Assembly (NCBI RefSeq): GCF_000220395.1
Contig: NW_004086853.1
Coordinates: 1 to 24,856, forward strand
Source: Ichthyophthirius multifiliis
Taxonomy: Eukaryota > Ciliophora > Oligohymenophorea > Hymenostomatida
Length of the DNA: 24,856 bases
Reading direction: 5' to 3'
In this document: positions 12,586 to 23,168 of the stretch, one piece after another
Layout of the letters: each line of letters opens with the position of its first letter
Position numbering within the stretch: the first letter of the stretch is position 1
Translations under genes and position numbers: made by a program
Notes under the pieces: generated by a model
The model's input: the letters and a program-made list of their open reading frames with translations, nothing else
What the model was told of the DNA's origin: nothing
Database searches by the model: none

Positions 12586-13056
12586 TATCCATATATCCAT
12601 ATATATCCATATATATCCATATATATCCATATATATCCATATATATCCATATATATCCATATATATCCATATATATCCATATATATCCATATATATCCAT
12701 ATATATCCATATATATCCATATATATCCATATATATCCATATATATCCATATATATCCATATATATCCATATATATCCATATATATCCATATATATCCAT
12801 ATATATCCATATATATCCATATATTAATATATATCCTTATATATTCTTATATATCTATTTATATCCATATATATCCATATATTAATATATATCCTTATAT
12901 ATTCTTATATATCTATTTATATCCATATATATCCATATATATATACATATATATTTATAAAAAAAAAAAATTATATATATTTATATTTTTATATATAAAT
13001 ATATGTATAAAAATATACATATATATTTTATTATTTTTATTGTTACAAATAAAATT

Positions 13057-13114
<58 letters not shown>

Positions 13115-14237
13115 TCTATAATTTAGAATTATTCCTGTTACAGCTAATTCTGCTTTTTTTAATGCTTGTAAACATCTTAATGTTGATTGTATAAAAATAC
13201 CGGTAGATTCTAATTCTATTGTTGATATGAAATTACTTTAAAAAAGTATTAATTTTAATACAATAATGGTAATTTTTATATTAATAAAATATAAATAATT
13301 AATAAATAAAAATACATTTTTTATTTATTTATTAAAATTAATATAATTGAATATAGTTAGTAGGTTCTGTCCCTAGTTTTCCTCACGGAATAGTTGATCA
13401 TATACCTGATTTAGCTAAACTTGCGATTAAATACGAAATAGGACTCCATGTAGACTGTTGTTTAGGTAGTTTTGTAGTAGCTTTTTCAAAAGATATATCA
13501 TTAAATATCCCTTAATTTGATTTTACATTAGATGGTGTTACATCTATAAGTTGTGATTATGATAAATATGGCTTGGCCCCTAAAGGAGTATCCATATGTA
13601 TGTTTAAGACCTTAGAATTAAGACATTGCTGCTATACATCCGTAATTGATTGGCCTGGTGGTTTTTATACAACCCCAAGTGCTGCTGGTTCTAAATCTGG
13701 TGCACCTATAGCAGGTGCTTGGTACGCTATGCAGTATTTTGGAAGAGAAGGATATGTTTAATTGGCCAAAAATATTAGTCAAACATTAGTTGAATTAACT
13801 AATTTTGTAAGAAAAACTCCTGAATTATAGGAAATCGATATTTTAGGAAATCCTAAAGTATGCTCATTTGCAATTATTTATAAAAAAGGAGTTAAAAAAA
13901 ATATTTATCATTTAGAAGGTGCAATGAGTAAAAAAGGATGGACTTTAACAGGTATATAATTACCACCAGCTATAAATGTCTCAGTTACTCATGCTATTTT
14001 TGCTAATTCAAAGTAATTTTGTTAGGATTTGAAATAATCAGCCATTGAAGTATATTTATATATACAGATACATATGCTTATGTATATATTATTTTATCTT
14101 TTTAGGTTAGTTAGAATCCTCAATAATTTGAAAATAGTTTAAGTGCTTTGATTTATGGAGCAAGTTCAAAAATACATAATTCTAGTGTTTTAAATAAATT
14201 TTTAGATATATCAATAGATTGTTTTTTAAAACTTTGA
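11740..14237 (+). CDS. SGPL1/DPL1 homologue: Sphingosine-1-phosphate lyase (PLP enzyme)
   Basis: Cleaves sphingosine 1-phosphate to hexadecenal and phosphoethanolamine, the exit step of sphingolipid breakdown, normally at the ER. The N-terminus has a membrane segment ([18 protein letters not shown]). The catalytic domain starts with [18 protein letters not shown] (about 12307-12360), then [50 protein letters not shown]-lysine segment [14 protein letters not shown] (Lys 13564-13566), [30 protein letters not shown], and a C-terminus ending [12 protein letters not shown]. Introns: 12503-13126, 13269-13356 and 14050-14105. Exons 2-4 are exactly in phase. Exon 1 needs one extra base near 12475-12484 (reading KNIKKPN) to join exon 2. 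Corrected length is 576 residues, the usual size. Oddities: the His before the PLP lysine in the animal enzyme (DTHKYG) is Asp here, and the usual SGxxY substrate motif before the domain is replaced by Lys-rich sequence (about 12180-12290). Confidence 0.95.
12580..12822. repeat. 10-bp minisatellite (CATATATATC)n, about 24 copies
   Basis: From 12591 to 12820 the unit ATATATCCAT repeats 23 times without a mismatch; a shorter variant unit precedes it. Because three units make 30 bases, each frame encodes a repeating decapeptide (minus strand [10 protein letters not shown]), so standard ORF finders report long proteins on both strands. These are artefacts. Confidence 0.97.
12823..12938. repeat. 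Two tandem 58-bp units derived from the minisatellite
   Basis: A block beginning ATTAATATATATCC and containing CTTATATATTCTTAT and CTATTTATATCC occurs at 12823 and again at 12881. It is a higher-order variant of the 10-bp unit. Confidence 0.9.
13066..13112. repeat. (TA)n microsatellite at the end of lyase intron 1
   Basis: A perfect TA run lies just upstream of the intron acceptor. A similar run at about 12530-12579 opens the minisatellite region. Confidence 0.9.
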
Positions 14238-14399
14238 TATTTTTTTTATAAAAATAATTATTTTATTATATCTTTTATATTATTATTTTATTTAAAAAAA
14301 ATTAAATTTTTAAATTTTTTTTTTAAATAAATTTTTATTTTTTTACATTTTAAAAATAAAATTATCGAAAATCATCAATATATATAAAAAAAATAAAAT

Positions 14400-15559
14400 A
14401 TGAAACTAAATTGTTAAAGTAAATTGGATTTAGTAAACAGAACAGGAAATTAGATGTAAATAAGATTTCATGTAAATTCATAAAAAAATGATTTAGTTAT
14501 TTAGAAATAAAAAAAATAGAATAAGACGGTCTATGTGATATAATAAATTTTAAAACTTTAAAAAAGGAAACTGGTAATCTTTTAAATTATAATTTGATAC
14601 AAAAGGTAATAATAAAAATAAAAATATATACATAAATATATATAATAAAATTTTAGGTTTAACATATGGATGTTTAGATAAAGCAGGAAATGTAACAATA
14701 TTTTACATTGATAAAAATAGATATTCAAATGTAGATGTTAAAAAAGATTCATCTAATTTAACATTTATTGGTATTTCTTAATTATATATATATAAAAAAA
14801 AAAAAAATAGAAATAAATACTGGTTATCTAGCTGTTTCGTTTGATGATTTTAGTATAGGAATATATGATATTTAAACCGGAAAATAAATTTAACATTTAA
14901 ATTGGCATAAATTTTAAATAAAAAGTAAAAATACAAATATATTTATATAGAATTATATATATATATATTAAAAATAATAGATTTGTAAGTAAATCATATA
15001 ACCGGATTTTTATTATCTGTAACTTCTGATAACTTAACTTTATGGAATATAAGGAATTTTTAAAGAGAAAAGTCAATATTTTGTAAAAACAGTAAATATT
15101 CATAAGGTTGTTTAGTTCATTCAGGAGAATATTTAATAGCTATTTGCTAAGTAAAAAAAATATAAAATTAAAATAAAATAAAATTAGAATGGAGATATAA
15201 TGTGTTATAACAGAGATAATTTGCAATGTATAAAATAAACAAATTTAAATATAAAATTTTTGTAAAATAAATGCTATATGGATAGTTCTTTAGAGGGCCA
15301 ATATATATGTATTGGTGGAGAATTCTAGTATTTGTTTGTAGCTGAAATAAAAAAATTTGAATTTGAAAGATTCTATTTACCAGATGATACAAAAAAAATA
15401 AAAAAACTAAAATTTATATCAAACTCTTTAATTACATTTCTAGCTGATAATGAAAAGATTTACATCGTTGATATTTCTAATAATGCAAGAATTGCCTTAA
15501 AATTTTAATTACCTAAAAAAGAAGTTTTTTTAAAAAATTATATAAATTTATATATATAG

Positions 15560-15595
<36 letters not shown>

Positions 15596-18153
15596 TTATA
15601 TATTTATATATATATAAATTTATAAATATAAATATATAGGGAATAATTGATTATGATATAAGTAAAGATTAAGCTAATTTTTTAGTTGTAATAAGTAGTT
15701 TAGGAGAAAAATATGTTTATAATCTCCACACATTATTAAAAAATGAAAAAACGTATAAAAATTATAAAATATATGATATATATTATTATATGTATATACT
15801 TATAAAGAATCTTAAAAGATTGTACTATAATGTAATGTGAATATTAAATTGAATATTTAAATAAATTTATTAATGAAAACCCAAATTAAGAAATAATTCA
15901 CATAAATAAATCCAAAAAAACATATAATTAAAAATCTAAAAAAAAAAACTATAATTTAACTTAAAAAACTTCCTCAAATTAAGATATAATAATAATCGAA
16001 AAACTCTCATCCAACCCCTCTTAATTTATATTTTACGAAAATTAGTTAAAATCGTCTGATAATAAAACTCCAGATATAGATTTTGCTTAATTTCTGAAAA
16101 GATTTAAGTCTTTCCCTTCAGAAAGCAGACTAACAATATGGAAAAAATTGCTTAATATTCCCTAAAATCATGAAGCCTATAATAATTTATCATTTAAAGG
16201 CATTCATCCTAAATACATTAATTTGCATGAGATTTTTGACGTCCCTAAATTAAATTAATTATAAAGAATTTTATCTTCATTGGCTTACTATTGCCCTGCT
16301 TTTGAAAATGTGGAATTTCTATCTTCTTTAATTTATCCTTTTGTATAGCTTTTCGGAAAGGACGAAATTTCTTGTTTTGAAATTTCTTTAACTTTTTTAA
16401 TTTAGTTTTATTAATTTTATTTTGCTTTCATTCCTAATCCACCAGTTCATTTTATTAACGCATTTTTTTAAATTATGCAATTTCATTCCTATAGTACTTT
16501 TACTTTTATAAAAAAAAACTTTCAAAATGAACATTTTATTAATTTAATTTGGAAAAATCTCACTTCAGCATTCACTGATGTTTTAAATAGATAAGACTGG
16601 CTTTCTTTGATGGATTTCCTTGTTTTAAATTCAAACAATGGGTCCCTTTGGATACACTTTTTGGTAGTTTTTTACACTCATAAGTTTAGTAATGACAAAA
16701 ATAAATATAGTATGCATGAAATGCTACAATAAGCCCTTAAACAAATGCAAGAAACACCTGAAGAAATACCTAATAACATATCTTTTGAGAACAATTTGCC
16801 TTTAACAAAAAATCAGTATCCTATTTTTAATTTCTACCCTTAATTTTCGCTTGATTTACATAAAGAAATTCGCGAAGAAATCATAAGGGATGAAAATTTA
16901 CAAACTGAATGTAAAAAAAGTAAAAAACAACTAGAATTCTTAACTAATCACTTAAATTAATTGCAATAAACTTTTTAGGAAAAACAAGAATAAACTTTAA
17001 TTTAACTAAAAGATCATAAAAGTCTAGTTTTATACGAATAATAAATGTAATTATAACAAATTCAATAATAAAAGCTTGAAAACAGGAAATAAAGACTAGA
17101 TTAATTAACTTAAATAGAACAAGAAATTTTAAATTAAATAAAAAAATTTAAAAAAACGATAAAAAAGAAGACTAAAAATACATCCAAGATTAATAAAATA
17201 TAGACAATTAATTTCTTAGTAATGAATTTTAAGAATAGGCTTTTATAAACTTAGAAATGAAGACTTTAAATAGAATAAAAAACCTTAATAAGGAAAAAGA
17301 AAACCTTTAAAAATAAGAAAATGAAAAATTATTTCAAGAATATTAAAATATCGATCATATAAGAAGACAAGAATTATAAAGACTGAAAATTCTTGAATAA
17401 TAAAAAATATAATAGCTAAAAGAACTCGAAAGACACCAAAAAATACTTGAAAATTAAAAATAGATATAATAAAATTAGAATAGTAGTAGTTTAGTAAGCA
17501 GTTAAAAAAAGAAATAAAATTCTGATATAGAAGATTAATAATAGTATTATTATTAAAATAATCCTTATTAAACGGTTGATTAAAGCAAATTTGAAAATTA
17601 TTCATAATATGATGGAAATTATTAAAATAATGAATATAATGAATAAGGAGGCTATAGATATTAAGATACTGGATAATTAAATTCTTAAGAATAATATTAA
17701 TCTGATAATAATAATAATTATTATTAAGATGATAATAATAATTATTATTAAGATGATAATAATAATTATTAAGATAACGAAGGTGATTAATAAGAAAATC
17801 AAAATAATTATTAAGATAATCAAAATAATTATTAAGACGATAATAACAATTATTAAAATGACGATTTTGATTATTAAGGTAATCATAATAATTATTAAGA
17901 TTAAGATAATAATTATTAAGTTAATAACTAAAATTATGAATATAATGATTAAAATTATTAATAAGTCAATGAAAATTATTAATAAGAAAGCAAAGATTAT
18001 TAAGAAGAACATAATAACAATGATAAATATAATCAATAAAAATAATATTAACATAGGAATCATTTTTAGAAATTAAGTTAGGCTTAATGTTAAGTTATTG
18101 ATGAAAATCCAAATGAAGAATATTTATAAGACTCATTAAATTAGCATTATTGA
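14400..18153 (+). CDS. TBC1D31 homologue: TBC1D31/WDR67 homologue (WD40 + TBC + coiled coil) with N/Q/Y/D-rich tail
   Basis: In animals TBC1D31 is a centriolar-satellite/basal-body protein. WD40 part: KGLTYGCLDKAGNVTIFYI (about 14660-14710), GYLAVSFDDFSIGIYDIQTG, SVTSDNLTLWNI, SGEYLIAICQNGDIMCYNRD. TBC part: FPSESRLTIWKKLLNIPQNH (about 16110-16170), LQRILSSLAYYCPAF, CFEISLTFLIQFYQFYF, FIPNPPVHFINAFF, LTKNQYPIFNFYPQF. These match the vertebrate protein residue by residue as I recall it. The catalytic IxxDxxR and YxQ fingers of active Rab-GAPs are not visible. A Gln/Glu/Lys coiled coil (about 16860-17460) follows, then a low-complexity tail to TGA at 18151. Introns: 14606-14656, 14771-14810, 14925-14980, 15151-15187, 15524-15639, 15753-15807. 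Three one-base breaks are needed, at A-runs 14509-14516, 14560-14565 and 17140-17156. Corrected length is about 1133 residues. The first 45 residues are the least certain. Confidence 0.93.
17500..18150 (+). other. Prion-like Asn/Gln/Tyr/Asp-rich tail of the TBC1D31 homologue
   Basis: In the gene's frame this region reads as repeats such as DDNNNYYQ, DNQNNYQ and NYQQ, ending DENPNEEYLQDSLNQHY before TGA. The DNA is a degenerate tandem of AATAATTATTATTAAGATG-like units (17700-17900), which in other frames yields Ile/Lys-only ORFs that are shadows. Animal TBC1D31 has no such tail. Confidence 0.85.
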
Positions 18154-18281
18154 AAAAACTATATATATATATATTATTTTCGTTAAAGATTTTTTATAAT
18201 AAATATATACAATAAAATATATATATATATAAGAATGTATTAACTTTTATCTATATATATATATATATTATTAATTTATTT
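18154..18281. other. Short convergent intergenic spacer
   Basis: Only 128 bp separate the stop of the TBC1D31 homologue from that of DCTN5 on the opposite strand. The space holds TA runs. Both 3' ends must fit here, so 3' UTRs are very short or overlap. Confidence 0.8.
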
Positions 18282-19020
18282 TCAATTTTTTTCTTTTGTA
18301 CTTTCATCATTTTTTTTAGGTTAGAAATATTTATAAAATTAAATTGCCTATTCTTTATGAATATGGCTTACAGTTTCAGGTAATTCAGCAATAAACCTTG
18401 CTTTTTTAATTATAGAAAATTATTAAAAATATAACTTAATCTTTAATTGTATAATTTTACCTGGTTTTCCACCATAGACTGTAAAAGCAGGAATTTTTGT
18501 ATCTGCAGGAATAATTGTATCATCTAAAATTTTTACATTATCACTTATAATACATCCTCTTCCCTTTTATTTAAATTATGTCTTTTATATATTTCTTTTT
18601 CAAATTTAAATATAAAATACTATAATGCAATTTTTTCCTATATGGACATATGAACCTATTTTAGAAGCCTAAACTATTGTATTTTATTCTATAAAAACAT
18701 AATCTCCGATAGTAATATGTGAATATTTTAATTAACTTTATTTATAAAATATTACTTTTTTAATTTTATTTTTTGTTTAAAAAATACTTATTTTATATTA
18801 TATAAGGAGGTCTTAATGTAATTCCTTCACATAAAATTAAATATTTTCCTAAAGTCATTTTTCCTAAGTCTCCTCTTACTATTATTTTTTATTACATAAT
18901 TACTTTTCCGTATATAAATATATTGTCACTGCCTCTTATTAAATTTTTTTTGCCTAATTTATTTCCGGTTTGAGTTTCATAGTATTATTCAGAATTGTAA
19001 AATGTTGGTTATGGTTCCAT
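18282..19020 (-). CDS. DCTN5: Dynactin subunit 5 (p25)
   Basis: A left-handed beta-helix subunit of the dynactin pointed-end complex, which links dynein to cargo. The start MEPQPTFYNSEQYYETQTGN parallels the family's N-terminus. It continues RGSDNIFIYGKVIMQQKIIV, RGDLGKMTLGKYLILCEGIT, LRPPYI, HITIGDYVFIEQNTIV, ASKIGSYVHIGKNCIIG, then RGCIISDNVKILDDTIIP, AFTVYGGKPA and a C-terminal helix ELPETVSHIHKEQAIQFY. Hexapeptide turns of the [LIV]-G-x form are evident. Three introns (18401-18460, 18564-18620, 18736-18787) leave exactly 190 codons including TGA, that is 189 residues; the animal protein is of similar length. No frame break. It is convergent with the TBC1D31 homologue and divergent from the coiled-coil gene on the right. 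Confidence 0.95.
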
Positions 19021-19303
19021 ACTATTATTTTACATTTTATTTTCGAATTAAAAAAAATATTTTTTTCACTAATAATATATTTTTAAAGATATAACTTTTG
19101 TTTTTATATTAAACGAAAAAAAAATATAGTTTTTAATAAATGAATATTGAAAAAATACTAATAAATTATAAATAAAAATAAATAAATATATAATTACAAT
19201 TAATTCTAACAAAAATTTAAAAATATTATTTTATTTTTAAATATATATATAATTAAATATATTTAAATTAAATAAACATAAAAAATAAACGTAAAACTTT
19301 TTT
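19021..19303. other. Divergent promoter region, DCTN5 / coiled-coil gene
   Basis: 283 bp of AT-rich sequence lie between two divergent start codons. It must hold both promoters. No motif is recognised. Confidence 0.6.
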
Positions 19304-21119
19304 ATGAATAACAATTAAGACTCTTAATTTGATTAAATAGATTTCGACGATGACTTAATAGGTGAAAACGATATATAAAAGCTTAATAGTTTATGGAAAA
19401 TAATAAAAGAAGTAAAAAATAAAAATTATAAATAGAAAAAAAATATATATATTTATATAAAAAAAGAATAAAAATATATCATCTTAAAATAGTCTAAATT
19501 ATAAAAACTAAAACAATTCATATCCAAAGTATACATAATAAGAATATGAAAGTTTAAAATAATCTTCAATGTAATAATAATTTTAATAAGTTATAAAGTC
19601 GACAATTCACAATTTAAATGACAGTGAATAAAGTTTTTAAGAAAAATAAACATAAAATTCTGTATAAAAAATAGAAAATTAAAAAAATTCGAAATAAAGT
19701 ATGCATTAAAATTAATTGAATATATTATAAAATTAAGAAAATGAAAAAAACTTATAAGTAAAATAGAATAAAAGTTTTTTTTTATATATATTAAAAAAAA
19801 AAAAGAATGTTGATAATTTTGATTCATTTAAAGATAATTTAATAAAATAATTTATTATACAATTAGAAGAAAATTAAAAAAAATGCGAAATTCTAATAAA
19901 TGAAAACAACAATTTATATTAATAAAAAGAAGATATTAATAAATTATTAGAAAATAAAACATAAGAAAATTAACGAATAAAATAAAAAATAGAGCAAGCA
20001 GAAAAAATAATAGATGAAATGATTCTTGAATAAAACACTAAAGGTATAGTAATGTTAGAAATAGAATATTTAAAAAATGATATTGAAAAATTATTAATTA
20101 TGTTAGGTTCTACAAATGAAGTTAAAAAAATAAATAAATAAATATTTATATACTTTTATTAACATAAATTAGTATAAGGATTTTTTCAAATTTGCAAAAG
20201 ATAGTCGAGATATAACAAATTTAAAATATATTCCAAGAATTTCTTCTAAAAATAATAAGCAGAAGATAAAATATTAAAAGTACAAATAAACTAATAAATG
20301 CTTTGGGTTCCTAAAGATGCATTTTAATTCGCTTTAAGTTTAAAAGTTAAATATAATAATAAATTGGATGAATAATGTATTGAAGAATTACTTTTTGGTT
20401 TTAATAAAATTTTTGGGGATAGAGAGGAAAAACAAATGTAAAGATTTAAAAAATAATATATTTAATAAATACAAGCATTAAAAAATTAATTAGAGAAAAA
20501 AGAATTGTCCTATAAAAATGGTTTAAGGCCTAAAAATAATACTAAAAAAAATAAAAATAGTAATTATGAAAAAGCAACTACAAATGTTGAGAGCGTTTTA
20601 CCAGAATATGATAAAAAATAAACATAAATTTTATTAACTGATGCTTCAAAACTTTAATAAGATTTCGAAAAATAAATATTACTGAAAGATAAATAAATAT
20701 AAGATTTAACTTTCTAAATTTAATAATTATAAGCCGAGCATGTGAAATATGATAAACTAATTTATATTGAAGGTTCTTTAGGGATTATAGATAAAGTGAC
20801 TAGAGAAGTTTAAAAATTTAAATAAATAATTATGTAAATAATTAATTAAATTAATAATTAAGTTTTTTAAAAAAATAGTGATTTATTATAATGGTATAAT
20901 TATTTAATTAATAAGTTTGAGACTAATGTAGATTAACTTTTATATAAATATAAATCTATAAAAGAGAGTTCTGAGAAATAAATTAAGAAAATTTAGTACT
21001 AATAATTAACAAATACTACCTAAAATGAATCAGATAAAAATAATAATTTGGAATAAGAAAATATTTAATCTTAAATTGATTAAGAATAATATAATTATGA
21101 ATTTTCAGAGTAAGATTGA
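19304..21119 (+). CDS. Coiled-coil protein with conserved WVPKDAF region, family not recognised
   Basis: The ATG is at 19304 and the TGA at 21117-21119. Introns are 19412-19466 and 20121-20172. One extra base is needed at the A5 run 20248-20252, giving about 569 residues and a multiple of three. The acidic N-terminus (DQIDFDDDLIGEND) is followed by Asn/Gln/Ser-rich linker, then coiled coil (about 19830-20110: QLEENQKKCEILINENNN, KIIDEMILEQNTKGIVML). The centre looks globular or conserved: YKDFFKFAKDSRDI, then QMLWVPKDAFQFALSLKVKY, ELLFGFNKIFGDREEKQM, followed by more coiled coil. The latter part includes IYIEGSLGIIDKVTREV and ends in a polar Gln/Asn/Asp tail. The W-V-P block followed by a REE/RFK helix looks like a conserved domain I have seen in ciliary coiled-coil proteins, but I cannot name it. 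A cytoskeletal or ciliary role is a guess. Confidence 0.75.
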
Positions 21120-21914
21120 TTATATTTATTAATATTTTATTTAAGAATTTTTATTTATAATTTATAAATTTAAATATTAAATAAAAAAATATTTTTTTTT
21201 ATTTCTAAATAAATATTTTTTACAAAGGTAATTTTATTTTTTAAGATTTAATTTCAAAATATTTTATATTATATTTTCTTTACTTTTTAAATAAAAATAT
21301 TTTATTAATATATATTTATTAGTTATTATATTAATCTAATTTTAAATAAATATAATAATTTATTTATTAATTATATATTTTTATATATTTTTTTGTTAAA
21401 TAAATTTCATCATTTAAAATTTTTAGTTTTTGTTTTTTTGGATGATTTATTATAATTATATATTTTATAAAGTTTTCTAATTAATTATATCAAATATAAA
21501 AATAAAAAAATGAAAATTTTTAAAAACTATTTAATATTATCTGAAATAATTATATATAAAAAAAAAAAAAAAATTTTTAATATTTTTTAACTTTAAAATA
21601 AAATAGTTAAATAAATTTTTATCTTTTGTTTATTTTTATATAAATATTTTTTTATATATAAATATTTACATTATTAATAAACAATTTTAAAATATATTTT
21701 TTCTCATCAGTTTATTAAAAAAAAATCTATTTATAATTTTTTTTTATTTAATAAATAAAATATATATATTCATTTTATATTATAAAAAAAAAGTAATAAA
21801 TAAAGTATTTTTTTTTTATTATTTTATTAAAAATTCCAATTAAAAAACATTAACAATACAACATTTAATAAAAATTATATTTATTATTATTTATTAAAAT
21901 AAAAATTTAATTTC
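21120..21914. other. Convergent intergenic AT-rich spacer
   Basis: About 800 bp between two convergent genes. I see long A and T homopolymers and no supportable ORF, RNA gene or repeat family. Confidence 0.65.
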
Positions 21915-22371
21915 TCATTTCTTTTATGTTTTTTTGGTAGCAGCAGCAGCTTTTCTACCTCCTTTTTTAGCAGCACCTTTCTTTTAAGGAGTTACCTTAG
22001 ATGAACTTTTCTTTGCTGCAGCTGCTTTTTTACCAGCAGATTATTTCTTAGCAGAAGTTTATTTAGGGGTAGTGGTTTTTCCTTTAGGGGTAGTAGTTTT
22101 AGCCTTAGGGGTTATTGCTTTCACAGGAGCAGTTGTATTAGTGGAGTTTGTAGCTTGTGTTTATACTTAGACAGTTTATTTAGGGGTAGTTGATTTACTT
22201 TTACTTCTACTTTTGCTTGCACTTCTTCCTGTAGCAGCTTTTTCTAGTGGGTATCTTTTTAATTGCTATTTTTTGTTAAGATAAATAAATAAAATATTAT
22301 TTTTGGTATTTTTTACCTTTTGATTTAGATTATTTAGTAGCAGTTTTAGATTAAGCTTATCCTTTTGACAT
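21915..22371 (-). CDS. Linker-histone-like Lys/Ala/Thr/Pro-rich protein, no globular domain
   Basis: Likely macronuclear histone H1 or a similar DNA-binding chromatin protein. The start MSKGQAQSKTATKQSKSK runs directly into GRSASKSRSKSKSTTPKQ. Several TTPK-type repeats follow (ITPKAKTTTPKGKTTTPKQT) and the protein ends in KKAAAAKKSSSKVTPQKKGA and GRKAAAATKKTQKK. One intron (22244-22316) is spliced in phase, leaving 128 codons including TGA (127 residues). There is no winged-helix domain; this is known for Tetrahymena macronuclear H1, which resembles a bare H1 tail. S/T-P-K sites are classical H1 kinase targets. The region is the most GC-rich in the window, and Lys/Ala codons stand out against flanking sequence. 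It could also be another basic nuclear protein. Confidence 0.85.
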
Positions 22372-23168
22372 TTTTTTTTATTTTTTTTTTATTTTATTAT
22401 TTTTTTAATTTATTAATATTATTATTTTATTATAATTTTTTTTTTATTCTTTTTTATTTTTTTAAATTAATTAATTTTTACTAATCTTAAATTTTATTGG
22501 ATATTTTTAATTATAGAAAGATTTTAAATATTATCCTAAATTTTATATCTTTATTTTTTTTAATTAGAATTTTTTATATATATGTATAATTATATATACA
22601 GTTTTAAATTATTTATTTTGCAATATAATAATTGAATTTTTTTATATTTTATTTTTTATTTTTTTTCTATATAAATAAAAAAATATTTAGAATATAATTT
22701 TTTTATTTTTTTCGAAAATTTCTCATTTATAAAAAAATTAAACAATCTCCTATTTAATTTCAATAAATAAATAATTATTAAAAAAAAAAAAAAAAGCTTA
22801 AACAATTAATATTTAACAAAAAAAATAATTTTTAATAGTAAGTTTTTTATATTTATTAAACATGAAAAAAATAGTTTTAATGTTATTTCTATTTATTTAA
22901 TGATTATTGATTTTTTTGCAATTAGTTATAATTCTTTAAAATATAAATTTTATTAATATTATATTTTGATTTAGATAAAAAAAAAATATAATATAAATAA
23001 AAAATTAATGTAGTATATTTTATATATTAGAATTCATAAAAGTTTAAGCTAATTTTTGTATACTTTCAATTATTAAATTTAATATTATTATTTTTTATAA
23101 TTTAATTATAAAATTAAAGTAAATTTTATTGAAAAATATAATATTAAGTAATTTAAATAAATAAAAAA
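22372..23168. other. Intergenic AT-rich spacer
   Basis: Contains the upstream region of the H1-like gene and of the unknown gene to the right. A 13-codon ATG..TGA stretch near 22862 is too short to support. No repeats or RNA genes are visible. Confidence 0.6.

Larger units (their letters stand above)
12503..13126 (+). other. Giant minisatellite-bearing intron 1 of the lyase
   Basis: GTAAAT at the donor and TTTAG at the acceptor. At 624 bp it is five to twenty times longer than every other intron here. Its contents, left to right, are a TA array, a 10-bp minisatellite, two 58-bp units, an A-rich linker and a second TA array. Removing it joins conserved lyase sequence. Confidence 0.9.

Noticed and set aside
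13573-13761. A 62-codon standard-code ORF beginning [11 protein letters not shown]
   Set aside because: It is an internal piece of the lyase, cut by a TAA that codes for Gln; the true gene extends on both sides.
14897-15392. Minus-strand ORFs of 68 and 74 codons
   Set aside because: They are shadows of the WD40-coding exons and introns of the TBC1D31 homologue on the plus strand.
17285-17605. Minus-strand 106-codon hydrophobic ORF
   Set aside because: It is antisense to the Gln/Lys coiled coil of the TBC1D31 homologue; poly-Gln/Lys codons read backwards give Phe/Leu/Ile.
17677-18076. Two overlapping long ORFs of Ile/Lys or Leu/Ile only, one per strand
   Set aside because: They are out-of-frame readings of the tandem repeat that encodes the Asn/Gln/Tyr tail of the TBC1D31 homologue.
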